Notes: generated by a model not told the origin, from the letters alone. A stretch of 64,000 bases of DNA from Adiantum capillus-veneris (GCA_014529385.2 CM043947.1:116145587-116209586); one strand, 5' to 3'. Shown: positions 34,501 through 49,350, counted from the first letter of the stretch. Program-made: numbers and translations.

Positions 34501-37500
34501 TTCAGTAGATGTAGAGAAAGGAAACCTCTCTAAATGCAATCACACACAGTTGTATCTTGAAGGCATGCAGAATTACACAAGATGTTGATATGGGCAAAAG
34601 AATTCATGATGATATTGTTAAGAATTCCAGGGTTGAAGGAAAATGTTGTGATTTTGGCACTACCTTGATTTCCATGTAATCCAGATGTGGTGCACTTCAT
34701 AAAGCAAGTGCTTGAGGAGCTTCCTGTCCGAGATGTTGTTTCATAGAGTGCATTGATTGTGGTGTATTCCCTGGTAGCACCAAGAAGCAACCTGGGCTGT
34801 TTTCGGTGGATGCAAAGCACGGGTATCTCTCCATATGAAAATTGAAATCGCATATGATTTGGACCATTTTCAGATGATGCAAAACGAGGGTGTCTCTCTA
34901 GATGCACTTTTGTCTCAAGGAGTGTAGTGGTTGCATGATATGTCCAACAGGGTGAGGTCAAAAAGAGAGAGAGTTCTTTTCAGCAAATACAAAGAGATGA
35001 CATCTCTCCAAATGCAATGATGTACACTTGCACCTTGAAGGCATGTGGCATTACACAAGATGCTAATATGGGCAAAAGAATTCTTAAAGCACAAAAGGTG
35101 CTTGAGGAGCTTCGTATTTGGGATGTCGTCTCTTGGGATGCACTGATTGCACGATATGCCCAACTTGGTTAGGGCCAAAGAGCTTTGGGCATTTTTAAGT
35201 GGATGCGAAGCAAGGGTCTCTCTCCATGCAAGCACATACGTTCCAAGTTTTTTTCAGCTAATGCAATGCGAGAATGTCTCTCTAGATGCATGTTGTTTCA
35301 TGAAGTGCACTGATTGCAAAATATGCCCAATAGGGTCAGGTCCAAGAAGCTCTGGGCTGTTTTTGACGGATGCAAAGCGATGGTGTCTCTCTAGATGCAA
35401 TCACATACACTTGCATCTTAAATCTCTGGGCTGTTTTGGGAGGATGCAAAGCGAGGGTGTCTCTCCACATGCAATCACATATGCTCTCGGTTATTTTCAA
35501 TTGATGCAAAGCAAGGTTGTGTTGTCTCAAGGAGTGCATTGATTGCAAGATATGTCCAATAGCATCAGGTCAGGAAGAGAGAGGTATTTTCAATAGATGC
35601 AAAGAGAGGGTATCTCTCCAAATGCAATAATTTACACTTGCACATTGAATGCGTGTGGCATAACACAAGATGTTGATATGCACAAAAATTCATAAAACAC
35701 AAAAAGTGCTTAAGGAGCTTTGCGTTTGGGATATCGTCTCTTGGAATGCATTGAGTGTAGGATATGCCCAACTTGGTTAGGGCCAAGGAGCTCCGGGTAT
35801 TTTTGAGCGGATGCAAAGAGAAAGTGTCTCTCCACATGCAAACACATAGGCTCTAGGTTTTTTTCAATTGATGGGAAGGGAGAGTGTCTCTCTAGATGCA
35901 TGTTGTCTCATGAAGTGAAATGATTGCGGAATATGCCCAATAGGTTCAGGTTCAAGAAGGTTTGGGCTGTTTTCAACGGATGCAAATGGAGGATGTCTCT
36001 CTATATGCAATCACATACACTTGCATCTTGAATCTATGGGCTGTTTTGGGTGGATGCAAAGTGCGGGCGTCTCTCCATATGCTTGGCCAAGAAGCTTTGT
36101 GCTGTTTTCGACGGATGTAAAGTGAGGGTGTCTCTCCATATGTAATCACATATGCTCTTGACTTTTTTCAGTTTATGTGAAGCGAGGTTATGTTGTCTCA
36201 AGGAGTACATTGATTGCAAGATATTTTCAATAGGGTCAGGTCAGGAAGAGAGAGGTATTTTCAGCAAATGCAAAGAGAGGGAATCTCTACAAATGCAATG
36301 ATATACAAATGCACCTTGAAGGCATGTTGCTTACACAAGATGCTGATATGGGCAAAACAATTCATACATCACAAAAAGTGCTTGAGGAGCTTTGTGTCTG
36401 GGATGTTGTCTCTTGGAATGCACTAATTGCAGGATATGCCCAGCTTTGTTAGGGCCAAGGAGATCTGGGTATTTGTGAGTGGATGCAAAGAGAGGGTGTC
36501 TTTCTAGATGCAAACACATACGCTCAAGGTTGTTTTTAGATGATGCGAGGGGAGAGAGTCTCTCCAGATGCATCTTGTCTCATGGGGTGCTTTGATTGCG
36601 GAATATTCCTAATAGGGTGAAGTTCTTGAAGCTCTAGGCTATGTTCGGTGAGGGTGTCTCTCTATATACTTGGCCAAGAAGCTTTGGGATGTATTCAAAA
36701 GATGCAAAGCGAGGGTGTCTCTCCAAATTCAATGACATATGTTGTGCACTATTTTTGGTGGATGAGAAGTGACTGTGTCTCTGAAGATGCAATGTTGTCT
36801 TAAGGAGTGCATTGGTTGCATGGTATGTCTATGGTTGAGGCTTCTAATATCCATGGTTCTATGTCGGTGTCCTACATTTTGCATGCATCAAATATCAGCA
36901 TGTCTTTTCACCATTTGAAGGGTAATGACATGTATGAAGGTCGGTTTGAGGATGGATGTCTGAGTGTGGCTGGATGAATACCAAACCAAAGTAGCTTGCG
37001 AAGCGAGGGTGTCTCTCTAGATGTAATACATATGCTTGCATATTGAATCTCTGGGCTGTTTTGGGCAGATGCAAAGTGAGGGTGTCTATCCAAATGCAAT
37101 CACATATGCTCTTGGCTATTTTTAGCTAATGCAAAGCGAGGTTATGTTGTCTCAAGGAGTGTATTTATTACTGAATATGGTCAATAGGATGAGATCAAGA
37201 AGAGATGGGTATTTTTAGAATATGCAAAGAGAGCGCATCTCTCCAAATGCAATGATGTACAATTGCACCTTGAAGGCATGTGGCATTGCACAAGATGATG
37301 ATATGAGAAAAAGATTTTATAAAGCACAAATAGTGCTTGAGGAGATTTGTGTCTGGGATGTTGTCTCTTGAAATACATTGATTGTAGGATATGCCCAATT
37401 TGGTTAGAGCCAAGGAGCTCTGGGCATTTTTAAGCAGATGTGAAGCAAGGATGTCTCTCCAGATGCAAGGAAATACCCTCTAGGTTGTTTTTTAAGCTAA

Positions 37501-37943
37501 TGCGAAGGGAGTGTGCCTCTCCAGATGCATGTTGTCTCATGGAGTGCACCGATTGCAAAATATGCCCAATAGGATTAGGTTCAAGAAGATTTGGGCTATT
37601 TTTGACGGGTACGAAGCGAGGGTGTCTCTCCAGATGCAATCACATATGCTTGCATCATGAATATTTGGGCTGTTTTGGGTGGATGCAAAGCGATGATGTT
37701 TCTCCATACGCTTGGCCAAAAAGCTTTGTGTTGTTTTTGGTGGATGCAAAGCAATGGTGTCTCTCTAGATGCAATGACACATGGTCTCAGCTGTTTTCAA
37801 TTGATGCAAAGAGAGGTCATGTTGTCTCAAGGAGTGCATTGATTGTAGGATATGTTCAATAGGGTCAGGTTAGGAAGAGAGAGGTACTTTTAGTAAATGC
37901 AAAGAGAGGGCATCTCTCCAACTGCAATGATGTACACTTGCAC
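31560..37943 (+). pseudogene. Large degenerate PPR tract
   Basis: About 6.4 kb reads in short frames as PLS-type PPR repeats: VLGTTLVDMYTK, DVVSWNA, MQSEGVSPDAITYACI, ILKACG-like, repeatedly. The DNA motif GATGCAAAGCGAGGGTGTCT recurs throughout, and GGATGTCGTCTCTTGGAATG marks many units. A complete PPR gene would be roughly 2-3 kb with one open frame, whereas here no frame exceeds about 140 codons and stops are frequent. The tract therefore looks like serial tandem duplication of a dead PPR gene. It ends at the LTR starting at 37,944. Confidence 0.85.
32345..37010 (+). repeat. 180-bp cassette repeated three times within the PPR tract
   Basis: A non-PPR segment containing CTATGGTTGAGGCTTC, CATGTATCAAATATTAG and GTTTGAAGGGTAATGA occurs at about 32,350-32,530, 32,783-32,970 and 36,831-37,010. 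The first two are 433 bp apart, which shows unit-scale duplication of PPR plus cassette; the third is 4 kb further on. Confidence 0.75.
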
Positions 37944-39625
37944 TGTAATGGAAATGGCCTATGAACTTTGAGAGTAGCGGAATTAGAAAATTAGGTGCAG
38001 CACTTTTGTGAGATTACTTTGTGAGCATAGCGGGTGAACTTAATTGATGGTAGCAACATAAACATGGGACTTAGCTAACTTGGCATGAAAAATACTTTTG
38101 CAAGAGAGAGAGAGAGAGAGAGTTTAGAGAACATGACCATAGTTGAGGACGAGATTTATACGGAGCCGGTCCCCCCTCCAATAGGAATTTGTATTATAGT
38201 TTCTCCCATCAAGAGAGACTTGGTACAATACAATGTCTGCGTTCCTTGTGACCTAGGTGATGCAATGAAGATGGAAAGCTTCATGCATCACAAACATAAC
38301 ATAAAATTTGTAGAAAGCATTAACTATCCCAAGCCTCAGTCCCAAGGCCTCAAACACCTTCGAAGGTGGAGAGAGCTAGCGAGGAAGGACGGTAGGGAAG
38401 AGAAAGAAGAAACATTCCATAGGAGAAAGAAATAATTCCTCAGTTATCATTACCCTTCTTGCTAGCATACATAATATCATAGTAATGGAGATGGAGAAGA
38501 TGGCAAGCTTAAGCATTGAAGCATGGCTCTTGGTTGGATTTACATTCCATAGCCAAGAGTGTTGATTTAGGCTCTCACTTCTCACAAGCTTGGAGAAGGA
38601 GTTGGTGTTCCTCAAATTTCACCAAGTGAGAATGCCCTTACAAATGAGTGTGTGTGTGGAGTATATCCCCCTAGCACCCCCCCTCCTTCCTTTGTGTGAG
38701 TGGTAGCTTTTCCACATGCTTCAATCTCGTTGGACCCCTCTCCCCCTAGCCAATCACATGCATCATGCAATCAAGTACATGGGTAGTCTTTTGACAAGTG
38801 TCCTCCTTACCCCTGAGAGAGAGAGAGAGGTTGAAAATATCTAGATATTTGTTGGATGGAAGTAGAATCTCATTGGACCCCTCTTTAGCCCAACCAATAG
38901 AATTCAAGCACCCCATGTCGTTAAGCTTAGTGAGAGTCTGACATGTGTCCCATGTGCCCTTTTAGAAAATGGGTGCCCCTTGGGTGAGTGGAAGGTTAGG
39001 TAAAATATTCCCCTAACTTTGGGACTTTTATGCATAGGAATCTTCTCAAGAAACTGCCTCATTAAGTGTGTAGGTTCTCCTTTTGACTCAAGCATCTTAC
39101 CCCGCATGCATAGGAGGCTTCTCAAGCAACTTCTTCATTAAGTGTGTAGGGTCTCTTTTTGACTCAATCATCTTACCCCCCATGCATAGGAAGCTTCTCA
39201 AGCAACTTCCTCACTAAGTATGACAAGTACCTCAAGTACCTTAGTCATCAAGCATGACAAGCACCTTAGGTGGAGTTCCCACCTCAAGCTTGCCTAAGGT
39301 CAAAGGCAAGTTTAGGTCGGGTTCCGACCTCAAGCATAGCCCTAGCTTACCTAAGGTCAAAGGTAAATTTAGCTTGGGTTCCCACCTCAACCTCAGCCCT
39401 AGCTTGCCTAAGGTCAAAGGAATGTTAACACTAACCATTAAAGGTCTTTAATGAAGCTAACCCTAACGTCTTTTAAGCTCCATTAGATCCACATTGCTCT
39501 TTGATAGACTACCTCCTTTTGGACCCTTATTGAGATATAACCATCTCTCCTCTTGGTCCCCTACTGAGGTAATTCTAGAAGAACTTATTGCACATTGCTC
39601 TTTGATAGACCATCTCCTTTTGGAC
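37944..39625 (-). mobile_element. Reverse-oriented LTR related to that of element IV
   Basis: The left edge TGTAATGGAAATGGCC is the reverse complement of the end of the 18-19.56 kb LTR. Shared segments run through it in opposite orientation, including the conserved reverse frame at 38,085-38,435. There is no primer-binding site or coding region of this family next to it, so it is a solo or truncated LTR abutting the PPR tract. Its other end is cut by element II's LTR at 39,626. Confidence 0.65.
39020..39430. repeat. Two minisatellites within the reverse LTR
   Basis: A unit of about 75 bp (ATGCATAGGAAGCTTCTCAA) occurs three times from 39,031 to 39,245. A 57-bp unit (CCTAAGGTCAAAGG at 39,293, 39,350 and 39,407) follows. 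The copy at 18 kb has fewer units, so these expanded in this LTR. Confidence 0.75.
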
Positions 39626-40544
39626 TGTTAGCAGCAATCTTACACGGATACCATTTTTTGGAGTTCTCATTGTAACACATTGATTATTTTGATAAATTGA
39701 GAATATTGTAACTCCTATTTTCTTGGTAAACTTTGTAATTAATGAGCCGGGGCTACCAACTTCCAGATTGTATCAACCTCTCATTACCCAGCTTTGGTAG
39801 AACTCCCAGATTATTAGTTTTGACCACCAAAAACCTTGTCTAAGGTATAAAAGCCAATTTTTGTAAGTTTAGTTTAAGTTTTTTGGATAATGAAATACAC
39901 AACATGAGCTAACGACTCTCACTCCTCTCCTTCTCACGTTTCCTAATCCCTCCTCGGTTGTGATTGCAGTTGTGTTTGTTGCATTGCATACACAGATAAG
40001 AGCTCTACGCATTGACGTAAGCAGATCACAGTATTTCGTAGCTTTTGGCGTCGTCGATCCGCGGCCTAATTTCATCATAGCTAGAATTTACACTTTCAAA
40101 TCAAAAACTAAGCATAGGTGGGATATTGGAGCATCATTGCGAAGCATTTAGATGCATTTTGGGTCAAAAACGACTAGGTCAAAAATCCACTACTCTTAAT
40201 AATCACGATTTTGGAACTTGACCTAAAGTGGGGTTTGAGACCATAAGCATGTGTGATTAGGTATTATAAACATGTTCTAAACGTTTTGTTACGTTTGGAT
40301 GACACTTGATGCTATAACAGATGTGATTTGTTTGCCGATGAGCGATTGGCTTTTGGTGATTTCAGTCACTTGAGTGTAGCTTGAGTTAGATGCAAGTTGT
40401 TAGTTGTTTTCCAAGAGATTGACAACCTCTTGTAGTATCTATGCACTATTCAAGTTATCTTTGTCCCATGGATTGACAATTTAATCATTGTTCTCGCTAA
40501 TACTGCAATAAGATAGTATGGTGAGATTAGACATGCGTCCCACA
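39626..40544 (+). mobile_element. 5' LTR of element II
   Basis: A 919-bp LTR starting TGTTAGCAGC and ending GCGTCCCACA, followed after two bases by a primer-binding site. A TATA box TATAAAAG at 39,846-39,853 is the likely promoter. The base before the LTR belongs to the older reverse LTR, into which element II appears to have jumped. Confidence 0.75.
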
Positions 40545-40546
40545 TT

Positions 40547-40570
40547 TGGCACCGCTGCTGCCGAGGATCG
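40547..40570 (+). promoter_or_regulatory. Primer-binding site of element II
   Basis: TGGCACCGCTGCTGCCGAGG starts two bases after the LTR's CA. It resembles the tRNA-Asp-type site (TGGCGCCGTTGCCGGGGA) used by many plant gypsy elements, with an apparent 3-nt insertion. Confidence 0.65.
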
Positions 40571-41406
40571 AAGAGACCTAAACTAGGAAAAAACACAAGC
40601 AAATTGTGAAGTTATCCTTTAATTAATTAACACTAGAATGGTAAGAGGACACTTTTATGTCCTTTAACATTTTTATCTCTTGTTAAGTGACCATTTTGCT
40701 TGAATTATTTGAAGACTATGAAAATGAATTTCTAGGTGCTATATATCCACAAAGTTGTCTTATGAGTTGAAAAAAACTTGACATTTTTTTTGGAATATCA
40801 ATCTCCCCATTAACCTTACTGTTGCACAACATTTTTGAACCTAAATTGTGTGAAAAAACGGGTCCTATTTTTGGCTTTTTCTCAAATTTTTGCAATTATA
40901 TCACTCTAAATTTCATGTTTGTGAGGTTTAGGTTGCTAGAGGATAAGCCTTCATAGTTATCAACATGTTTTGATGCTTCTAGGGAGAACTAAGTGCTAAA
41001 ATTGAAAGTTATGACCAACTTACAAGAATTGCATAATCCCGTTTTTTGACCAAAATTAGCACTTTTATGATTTTTTTGGTGTCTTTCTTGATATCCAAAT
41101 GCAATTTTTATTGTGTAAGTGACATGTATATCATAACACTAATCATATTTGAGTTTTGGGGGACTTAATATGCTATATAGCATAGTATACGATGATGGTT
41201 GATGTTTTTGATTGCTGAAGAATACGAGACATTTTAGTGTAGAAAGTATAGCTTTCTCAATATTGCTAGCTTCTTAGTCCAATTGTGTGTATATTGTAGG
41301 TAGTAACCATATCTAATCATAAACTACAAATTTGGCTAGATATTGAGTAGTTTTTTTGGGATTCTAGAGGTCAAAATGCTAAACCCAGTTTTGTCATGTT
41401 TGCTGT

Positions 41407-44039
<2,633 letters not shown>

Positions 44040-44043
44040 TTAG

Positions 44044-44052
44044 CCCTCCCCC
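44044..44052 (-). promoter_or_regulatory. Polypurine tract of element I
   Basis: GGGGGAGGG on the - strand lies four bases upstream of the 3' LTR, where plus-strand synthesis is primed. Only this purine-rich stretch is well placed. Confidence 0.65.
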
Positions 44053-44067
44053 AGGATGATGGTATAT

Positions 44068-45534
44068 TCATGTACCATCATAGAGCATCTTTTTCAAAGA
44101 GAGTGCTTCACAGTCCTTGACGAGATCTTCATTGTTTGGCCCCTCAGAATTTTGTTGGCTGGAGTTACACTCATGCTTTATGTAACAATACTTACATGAG
44201 ACAGCTGCCCTTTGACAGATCTTTGGTAGATCCTTTGGTAGAAGGCGACTCAAATAAGGCTTCAAGCGATACCCGTTTACCTTCATGGAGTGCTCTTTCC
44301 CATTCAAGTCCGTAAGCTGATAATAACTTGAGTTGAAGGCCTTTTTGACTATGTATGGCCCCTGCCATCTAGTTTCAAATGTGGCATCAAAACGATATTG
44401 GAGTCGATTGTCATACCTTAGCACAAGATCTCCTTCATTGATGCCTTTGTCCTTTAGTTTCTTGTCAAGCTTCTCCTTCGCCTGCGTAGCTTTCCTCTTG
44501 TAGCACTCGTATGCTGCTTCTCTTTTCCACTCAAGCTCAGCTAAGGTAAGAAGTCGATCCATCCATGCTTCTTGATCATCTTGTGCTGCTTTGCCATGAA
44601 GTCCCATTGTTGGAATGTTGAGCTCAATTGGTTGTAAAGCCTCTTGACCATAGACCAAGTGAAATGGTGTAAACTCTGTGGCTTCCCTATATGTGGTTCG
44701 ATACGCCCACAAGGCACCATCCAAGAAGTCATCCCACAACTTTGTCTTGTTTCTCACCATCTTTCTAGTGATGCTTGTAATGACACCATTAGCTTTTTCT
44801 ACCCGACCATTTGACTGGGGATAGTAGGGTGTATTGTGACGATGTAGAATGTGAAGTTCTTCACAGACTTCTATGAGCAAGCCCTTTATAAACCCTGGAC
44901 CATTATCAGAAACAATCTCCAAAGGTGTGCCAAATCTACAACAAATGTGAGTGTAGACAAATTTTCTCACTGTCCTCTCATTTACCTTTGCCACACTTTG
45001 TGCTTCCACCCACCTAGTCATATAGTCTACAACCACTAGAATGTAGAGTTTACCAATTTTTGTCCTAGGGAGAGGACCCATAGCATCAATGCCCCACTTT
45101 TCAAAGGGTCCATTTGCAAGCATGATTCGCCTTGGACCATAAACCAATCTTCTATTCCCATTTACCTGACAATTGTGACAACTTTTAGACCAATGTTGGA
45201 CATCCACATGCAGACTTGGCCAAACATACCCCACAAGCAAAATCTTCTTCACAGTTAACTCTTGGGCAAAATAACCACCACATGCCTCTTCATGCAAAAC
45301 TTTTAGAATGGCTGGATTTTCCTTGATAGTTGGTACTCTTTTGCACACTTGATCATTCCCTCTTTGATAGAGGGATCCTTCTAGAAAGAGATACGTGCTT
45401 GCCTTTTTCATGAGTCTCCTCTTCTGAGCCTTCGTGAAGTCTTGTGGAAACTCACCCTCCAAAATGTAGCTAATAATGGGAGTCAATGACTCCAATCCCT
45501 GGTATCTCGGTTGCTTGATAGTTGCTGCCACCAT
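44068..45534 (-). pseudogene. Integrase part of element I pol
   Basis: A 488-residue frame, in phase with the upstream pol frame but separated from it by TGA and TAG codons just before 45,534. Zinc-binding domain: H81, then Y88 where the second His is expected, C119 and C122. Catalytic core: D150 (WGIDAMGP), D210 (IVSDNGPGF), E246 (NGRVEKAN). A chromatin-side C-terminal domain has WQGPYIVKKAF. The extra Cys-rich tail (CKYCYIKHEC) is not typical. Integrase inserts the cDNA into the genome. Core residues are intact, but the lost His and the stops argue against activity. Confidence 0.85.
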
Positions 45535-45561
45535 GATGACCTACACTTCTTTCTCAACACA

Positions 45562-48447
45562 TCAAACTGCTTGTTGTGCAAGTAAATTGGCATGTTCATT
45601 TTGTTTCCTAGGAATATGATATAGTTGCACTTCTTCAAAGTGATTAAACATCCTACGAATGGCATGAACTTTTGTCCTTAAGCTTTCATTCTTGCATGCC
45701 CAAATACCTAGAATTTGCTTCACAATGAGAAGTGCATCCCCTTTTACCATGAGACGTTGTATACCTTGGCCAATGCATATCTTTAAACCATGAAGTAGTG
45801 TGTCGTATTCTGCTTCATTGTTGCTAGTTGAACCTGGTAGATTGACATTCTCTTTCATGACCACCTCTCCACTTGGGTTGAGCAATACTATCCCTCCCCC
45901 TGCTTTTCCTGTGACTCGTCGAAAAGCTCCATCAAAGAACAAGGTAAAAGCATTAGGAATACTTTTAGGTGGTGGCAATGGTAGGGTCTTTACTTTAGGC
46001 ACCTTAATCTCCTTCTCATGTACCCTATAAGTAAGGATCCCTGCCAATTGTGCATGCACACTATCTTCTACCTTGAAAGAGCATTGGAACTCTTGCAATT
46101 CCATAATCCACTTTGAGATCCTAGTGCTAAGATTCATTTGAGATGACACCCAAGGAAACAAATTTTTTGCAGTTAGAATTACAAAAGGTTTTAGTAGAAA
46201 GTAGGATCTAAACTTTCTCACCGCAAACATGAGAGAAAGCATCATGAGTTCTGCCTCCGTGTAGCCTCTCTCCAAAGCATTCATGACCCTACTAGCAAAG
46301 TAGATGGGTCGTATCTGGGTACTATGGGGATCTTGTTGTAGCAAAACCGGTCCAATTGTTTCTTTCCCAACACTAGAGCTAACAAAGAATGTGTACTCCC
46401 AACAAGGAGGCATGAGTGTTGGTAGCTCTGACAAAATGACTTTAATGTTACAAAAGTACTCTTCAAGCTCATCAGACCATGCAAATTCTACTTGTTGTGT
46501 CAACTTTTGCAAAGGGTGAAGTAACTCCGAGGCTAAGTGAATGAAGCGTGACATATACTTCACCTTTTGAATGAATGAGATGACCTCTTTGAGATTCTTG
46601 GGTGATGGGAGCTCAATAAGAGCCTTTGCCTTTGAGGGATCCACCTCAATGCCTTTACAGGAAACCTTGTGACCAAGCAAGATCACTTCATCCTCACCTA
46701 TGTGACACTTTTCGGGGTTGAGTTGACCTCCCATGTCGTAGAGCTTCTTTAAACCTTCTTCTACCCTTTGTAGATGCAATGATTTTGAGCTATAAATGCA
46801 GAAATAATCAATGAACACGCTGATTGACTTTCCAAAGAATGCTTGAAACACCATGTTCATAAAACGTTGGAAAGTTGCAAGAGCATTTGTCAAGCCAAAT
46901 GGCATAACTCTAAAAGCATAATAACCCCAAGGAGTGATGAAGGTTGTTTTTGAATGATCTTCCAATGCGATACCTATTTGAAAGTAACCTGAGTAGCCAT
47001 CACACACAGTGTACTTCTCATGACCAGCTACCTCATTTAGTATCTCATCCTGAAATGGGAGGGGAAAGTGATCTCTTTTTGTTGCCTCATTGAGTGGACG
47101 GTAATCCACACACACCCTCCACTTTCCATTCTTCTTGGGAGTGACAACAACGGGAGAGACCCACTCTGAATTCTCCACTGGATAAATGAAACCTGCTGCT
47201 AGAATCTTTCTTACCTCCTTGAGTAAAGCCTGCTCCTTGATGACTCCTAGCCTTCGTAGTTTCTGAGCCTTAGGTGTGGCCTCTGGCTTCAACTCAATTT
47301 TGTGTTGAGCAACATCTACTCCACACACATCGGTGTAGTATTTAGCGAAAAGCCTAGGAAATTTCCTTAACACACCTTTGAGCTCCTCTCTTTCATCTTT
47401 TGTAAGTGTTGTAGACAACATACCTTCTAACATTCCTTCATCATGCACATGTTGGTTCTCTTGGGAACCTAACTCTTCCAAACCTGGGCAAGAGGTCTCT
47501 TGGTTGTTTGGCTTAAACCTTACCCCCACCACTTCAATGGAAGACTCCTCTTCAGTAATGCTGCCGCTACTTTCTCCTTTTGAAGTGCTATCGGTCCAGC
47601 CTTCCTCCGTCTCACTTTGAGATGATTCTTCATGGAGCTCCTCTTGGCGTTGCTCCTTCATGTCAAAGACAACCTTCTTATGATTGTCATTCTTGCAAAT
47701 TAATTTTTCGCTCTCCCAATCCTGCAAAGCTCGCATTTTCATTAGCCATGGTCTCCCTAGCATAAATGGATAACCACTTCCTTTGGTAGACATAACATAA
47801 AAATCCACCACCTTCTTAATGCCAAAGGCCTCTACAAAAACATTTTTACAAATGCCTACACACCTAGCATTGCTATTGTTTTCCATCTTGACTTTAATTT
47901 CAGGTGTCTCATGGATGTGAATGCCTAGTTTTTGCATGAGTCCCTCTGTCACGATGCAAATTTGTGCACCCCCATCCACTAGACCTTTCCTAACCAATCT
48001 TCCTTTGATGTAACAATCTAGCACAGGTGTAATATCCTCATTCATTTTAGCATGTGCAATTTTTACAACAGGCACACTCTCTTTTACCTTTCTCCTAGTG
48101 CTAACAGCTTTTGTTAAATCCCTCCTAGCTTGTGGGCATAATGCAAGAAACTGAGGCCATGAGATATCAGGACCCTTACCTCTCATGTCTTCCAATAGGT
48201 TGTATGGAGCTGCTCCATGTCCAAGAGGGAGATCTTGGAGGTTGATATGACGTCGAGTCTTCTTAGCTTCCTTGGTCTCCTTTGCCTTCTTTTCTAGTCT
48301 ATGGTCACTTTGTGACGTGACTCCTTCTTTCTCCTTCCCTTTTCCTCGGCCATGCTTAATGCCATTTGCTTCCATGTCAACCTCTCTTGAATTTGTCACC
48401 TCTACCACATGCACATTTGGGTTTGCCAAAGGTGAAACTTCTTCCAC
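45562..48447 (-). pseudogene. Protease-RT-RNase H-RNase H polyprotein of element I
   Basis: 961 residues open. Aspartic protease near residue 157 (LVDGGAQICIV, with Gly in place of Ser/Thr after Asp). RT from about residue 390: WRVCVDYRPLNEAT, CDGYSGYFQI, FRVMPFGLTNALATFQRF. The catalytic box reads FIDYFCIYS at residues 545-553, so the second aspartate (Y548, codon TAT at 46,806-46,804) is lost. A degenerate RNase H follows (FASRVMNALERGYTEAELMM). A second RNase H (about 835-960) has FFDGAF, NNEAEYDTLLHGL and KGDALLI, but NEHANLLAQ where NEHADLLAQ is expected. In phase with gag, separated by one TAG at about 48,500. Inactive by inspection. Confidence 0.9.
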
Positions 48448-48498
48448 TCCTTGTGGAGGTGGTCTTGCTCCATTTGGACTTTGTAGAAGCCGTGGTCG

Positions 48499-49350
48499 CT
48501 AACTAGTTCCTTCACCTGCATTCATCACTGGGTAATTCAAGTTAGGTCTCCCTGGCTCCCCATGGGGCCAAGGACAATTATACATCCCATGTCCAGACTC
48601 TCCGTAATTCCAACATTGTAAGACTCTCCTAGGTCGTGGATCTCGCTCTTTAGACTTCCTTGCTTGTCCTTTTGGACCTACAGCTTGTGCAAGGTGAATT
48701 GACAAGATACTTAAAGATTCATTTAACTTCTCAATCACTTCCGCCGTTACCTCAAGAAGCTCACTAGATGTTGATGCTTGTGACTTACCTTTGGGTCTAA
48801 GACCTTCTATTGGAACCTCTCCCCTTAAGCACTTGAGTTTTCTATATTTCTCAGCAGCCCTAGTTTCAGCTGCATCAAAGGTAGCAGGTGCACCCGCCTC
48901 AAATTTTACCTTAAGGTCAGGAAAGAGTCCGGCTATGAACCTCTCCTTCTTTAGGAACTGTGCACCATCACCAGGGTTAGCAACATTTCTCACCCATACA
49001 GCCCAAAGACGTAGAAGCTCCTGTTTGTACAAGTAGTAGTCATCTAAGTCTTTTTTCTTATGAGAAACAATGTCTTGCCATAGTTTTTGAGTGTTTTGGG
49101 GATCAAAGAAGTATTTCTTGAAACGATTCAAAACTTCTGTGTAATTCCCCTTAACTTCCTCAGGCAAAGAGTCAAACGAAGTGCTAGCATCTTTCCTAAG
49201 GACCACCTCAAACATTTCTACACGTTCTTGATCAGTTACTATCCTCTTGATACGGTAAGACATCTTGAAATTTGCTAAAAATAGTTCTGCATCCTCTCCA
49301 GGCTCTCCAAAGAAAAGAGGATATCCGGACATTTGGCGTTGGGCCTCCAT
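48499..49350 (-). CDS. Gag of element I
   Basis: 283 residues, start ATG at 49,350. Capsid-like region (retrotrans-gag type) through residues 15-180, with LPEEVKGNYTEVLNRFKKYF and KQELLRLWAVWVRN. One zinc knuckle lies at residues 246-259, CWNYGESGHGMYNC. Its second cysteine is tyrosine, so metal and RNA binding would be impaired. It ends with TAG in phase with pol. Gag would form the cytoplasmic virus-like particle around element RNA. The single stop could be a mutation or a suppressible terminator. Confidence 0.82.
   Translation of the reverse strand: MEAQRQMSGYPLFFGEPGEDAELFLANFKMSYRIKRIVTDQERVEMFEVVLRKDASTSFDSLPEEVKGNYTEVLNRFKKYFFDPQNTQKLWQDIVSHKKKDLDDYYLYKQELLRLWAVWVRNVANPGDGAQFLKKERFIAGLFPDLKVKFEAGAPATFDAAETRAAEKYRKLKCLRGEVPIEGLRPKGKSQASTSSELLEVTAEVIEKLNESLSILSIHLAQAVGPKGQARKSKERDPRPRRVLQCWNYGESGHGMYNCPWPHGEPGRPNLNYPVMNAGEGTS

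Noticed and set aside
31796-38000. PPR-tract frames as intact small PPR genes
   Set aside because: No frame exceeds about 140 codons, and motifs switch frame repeatedly within single units.
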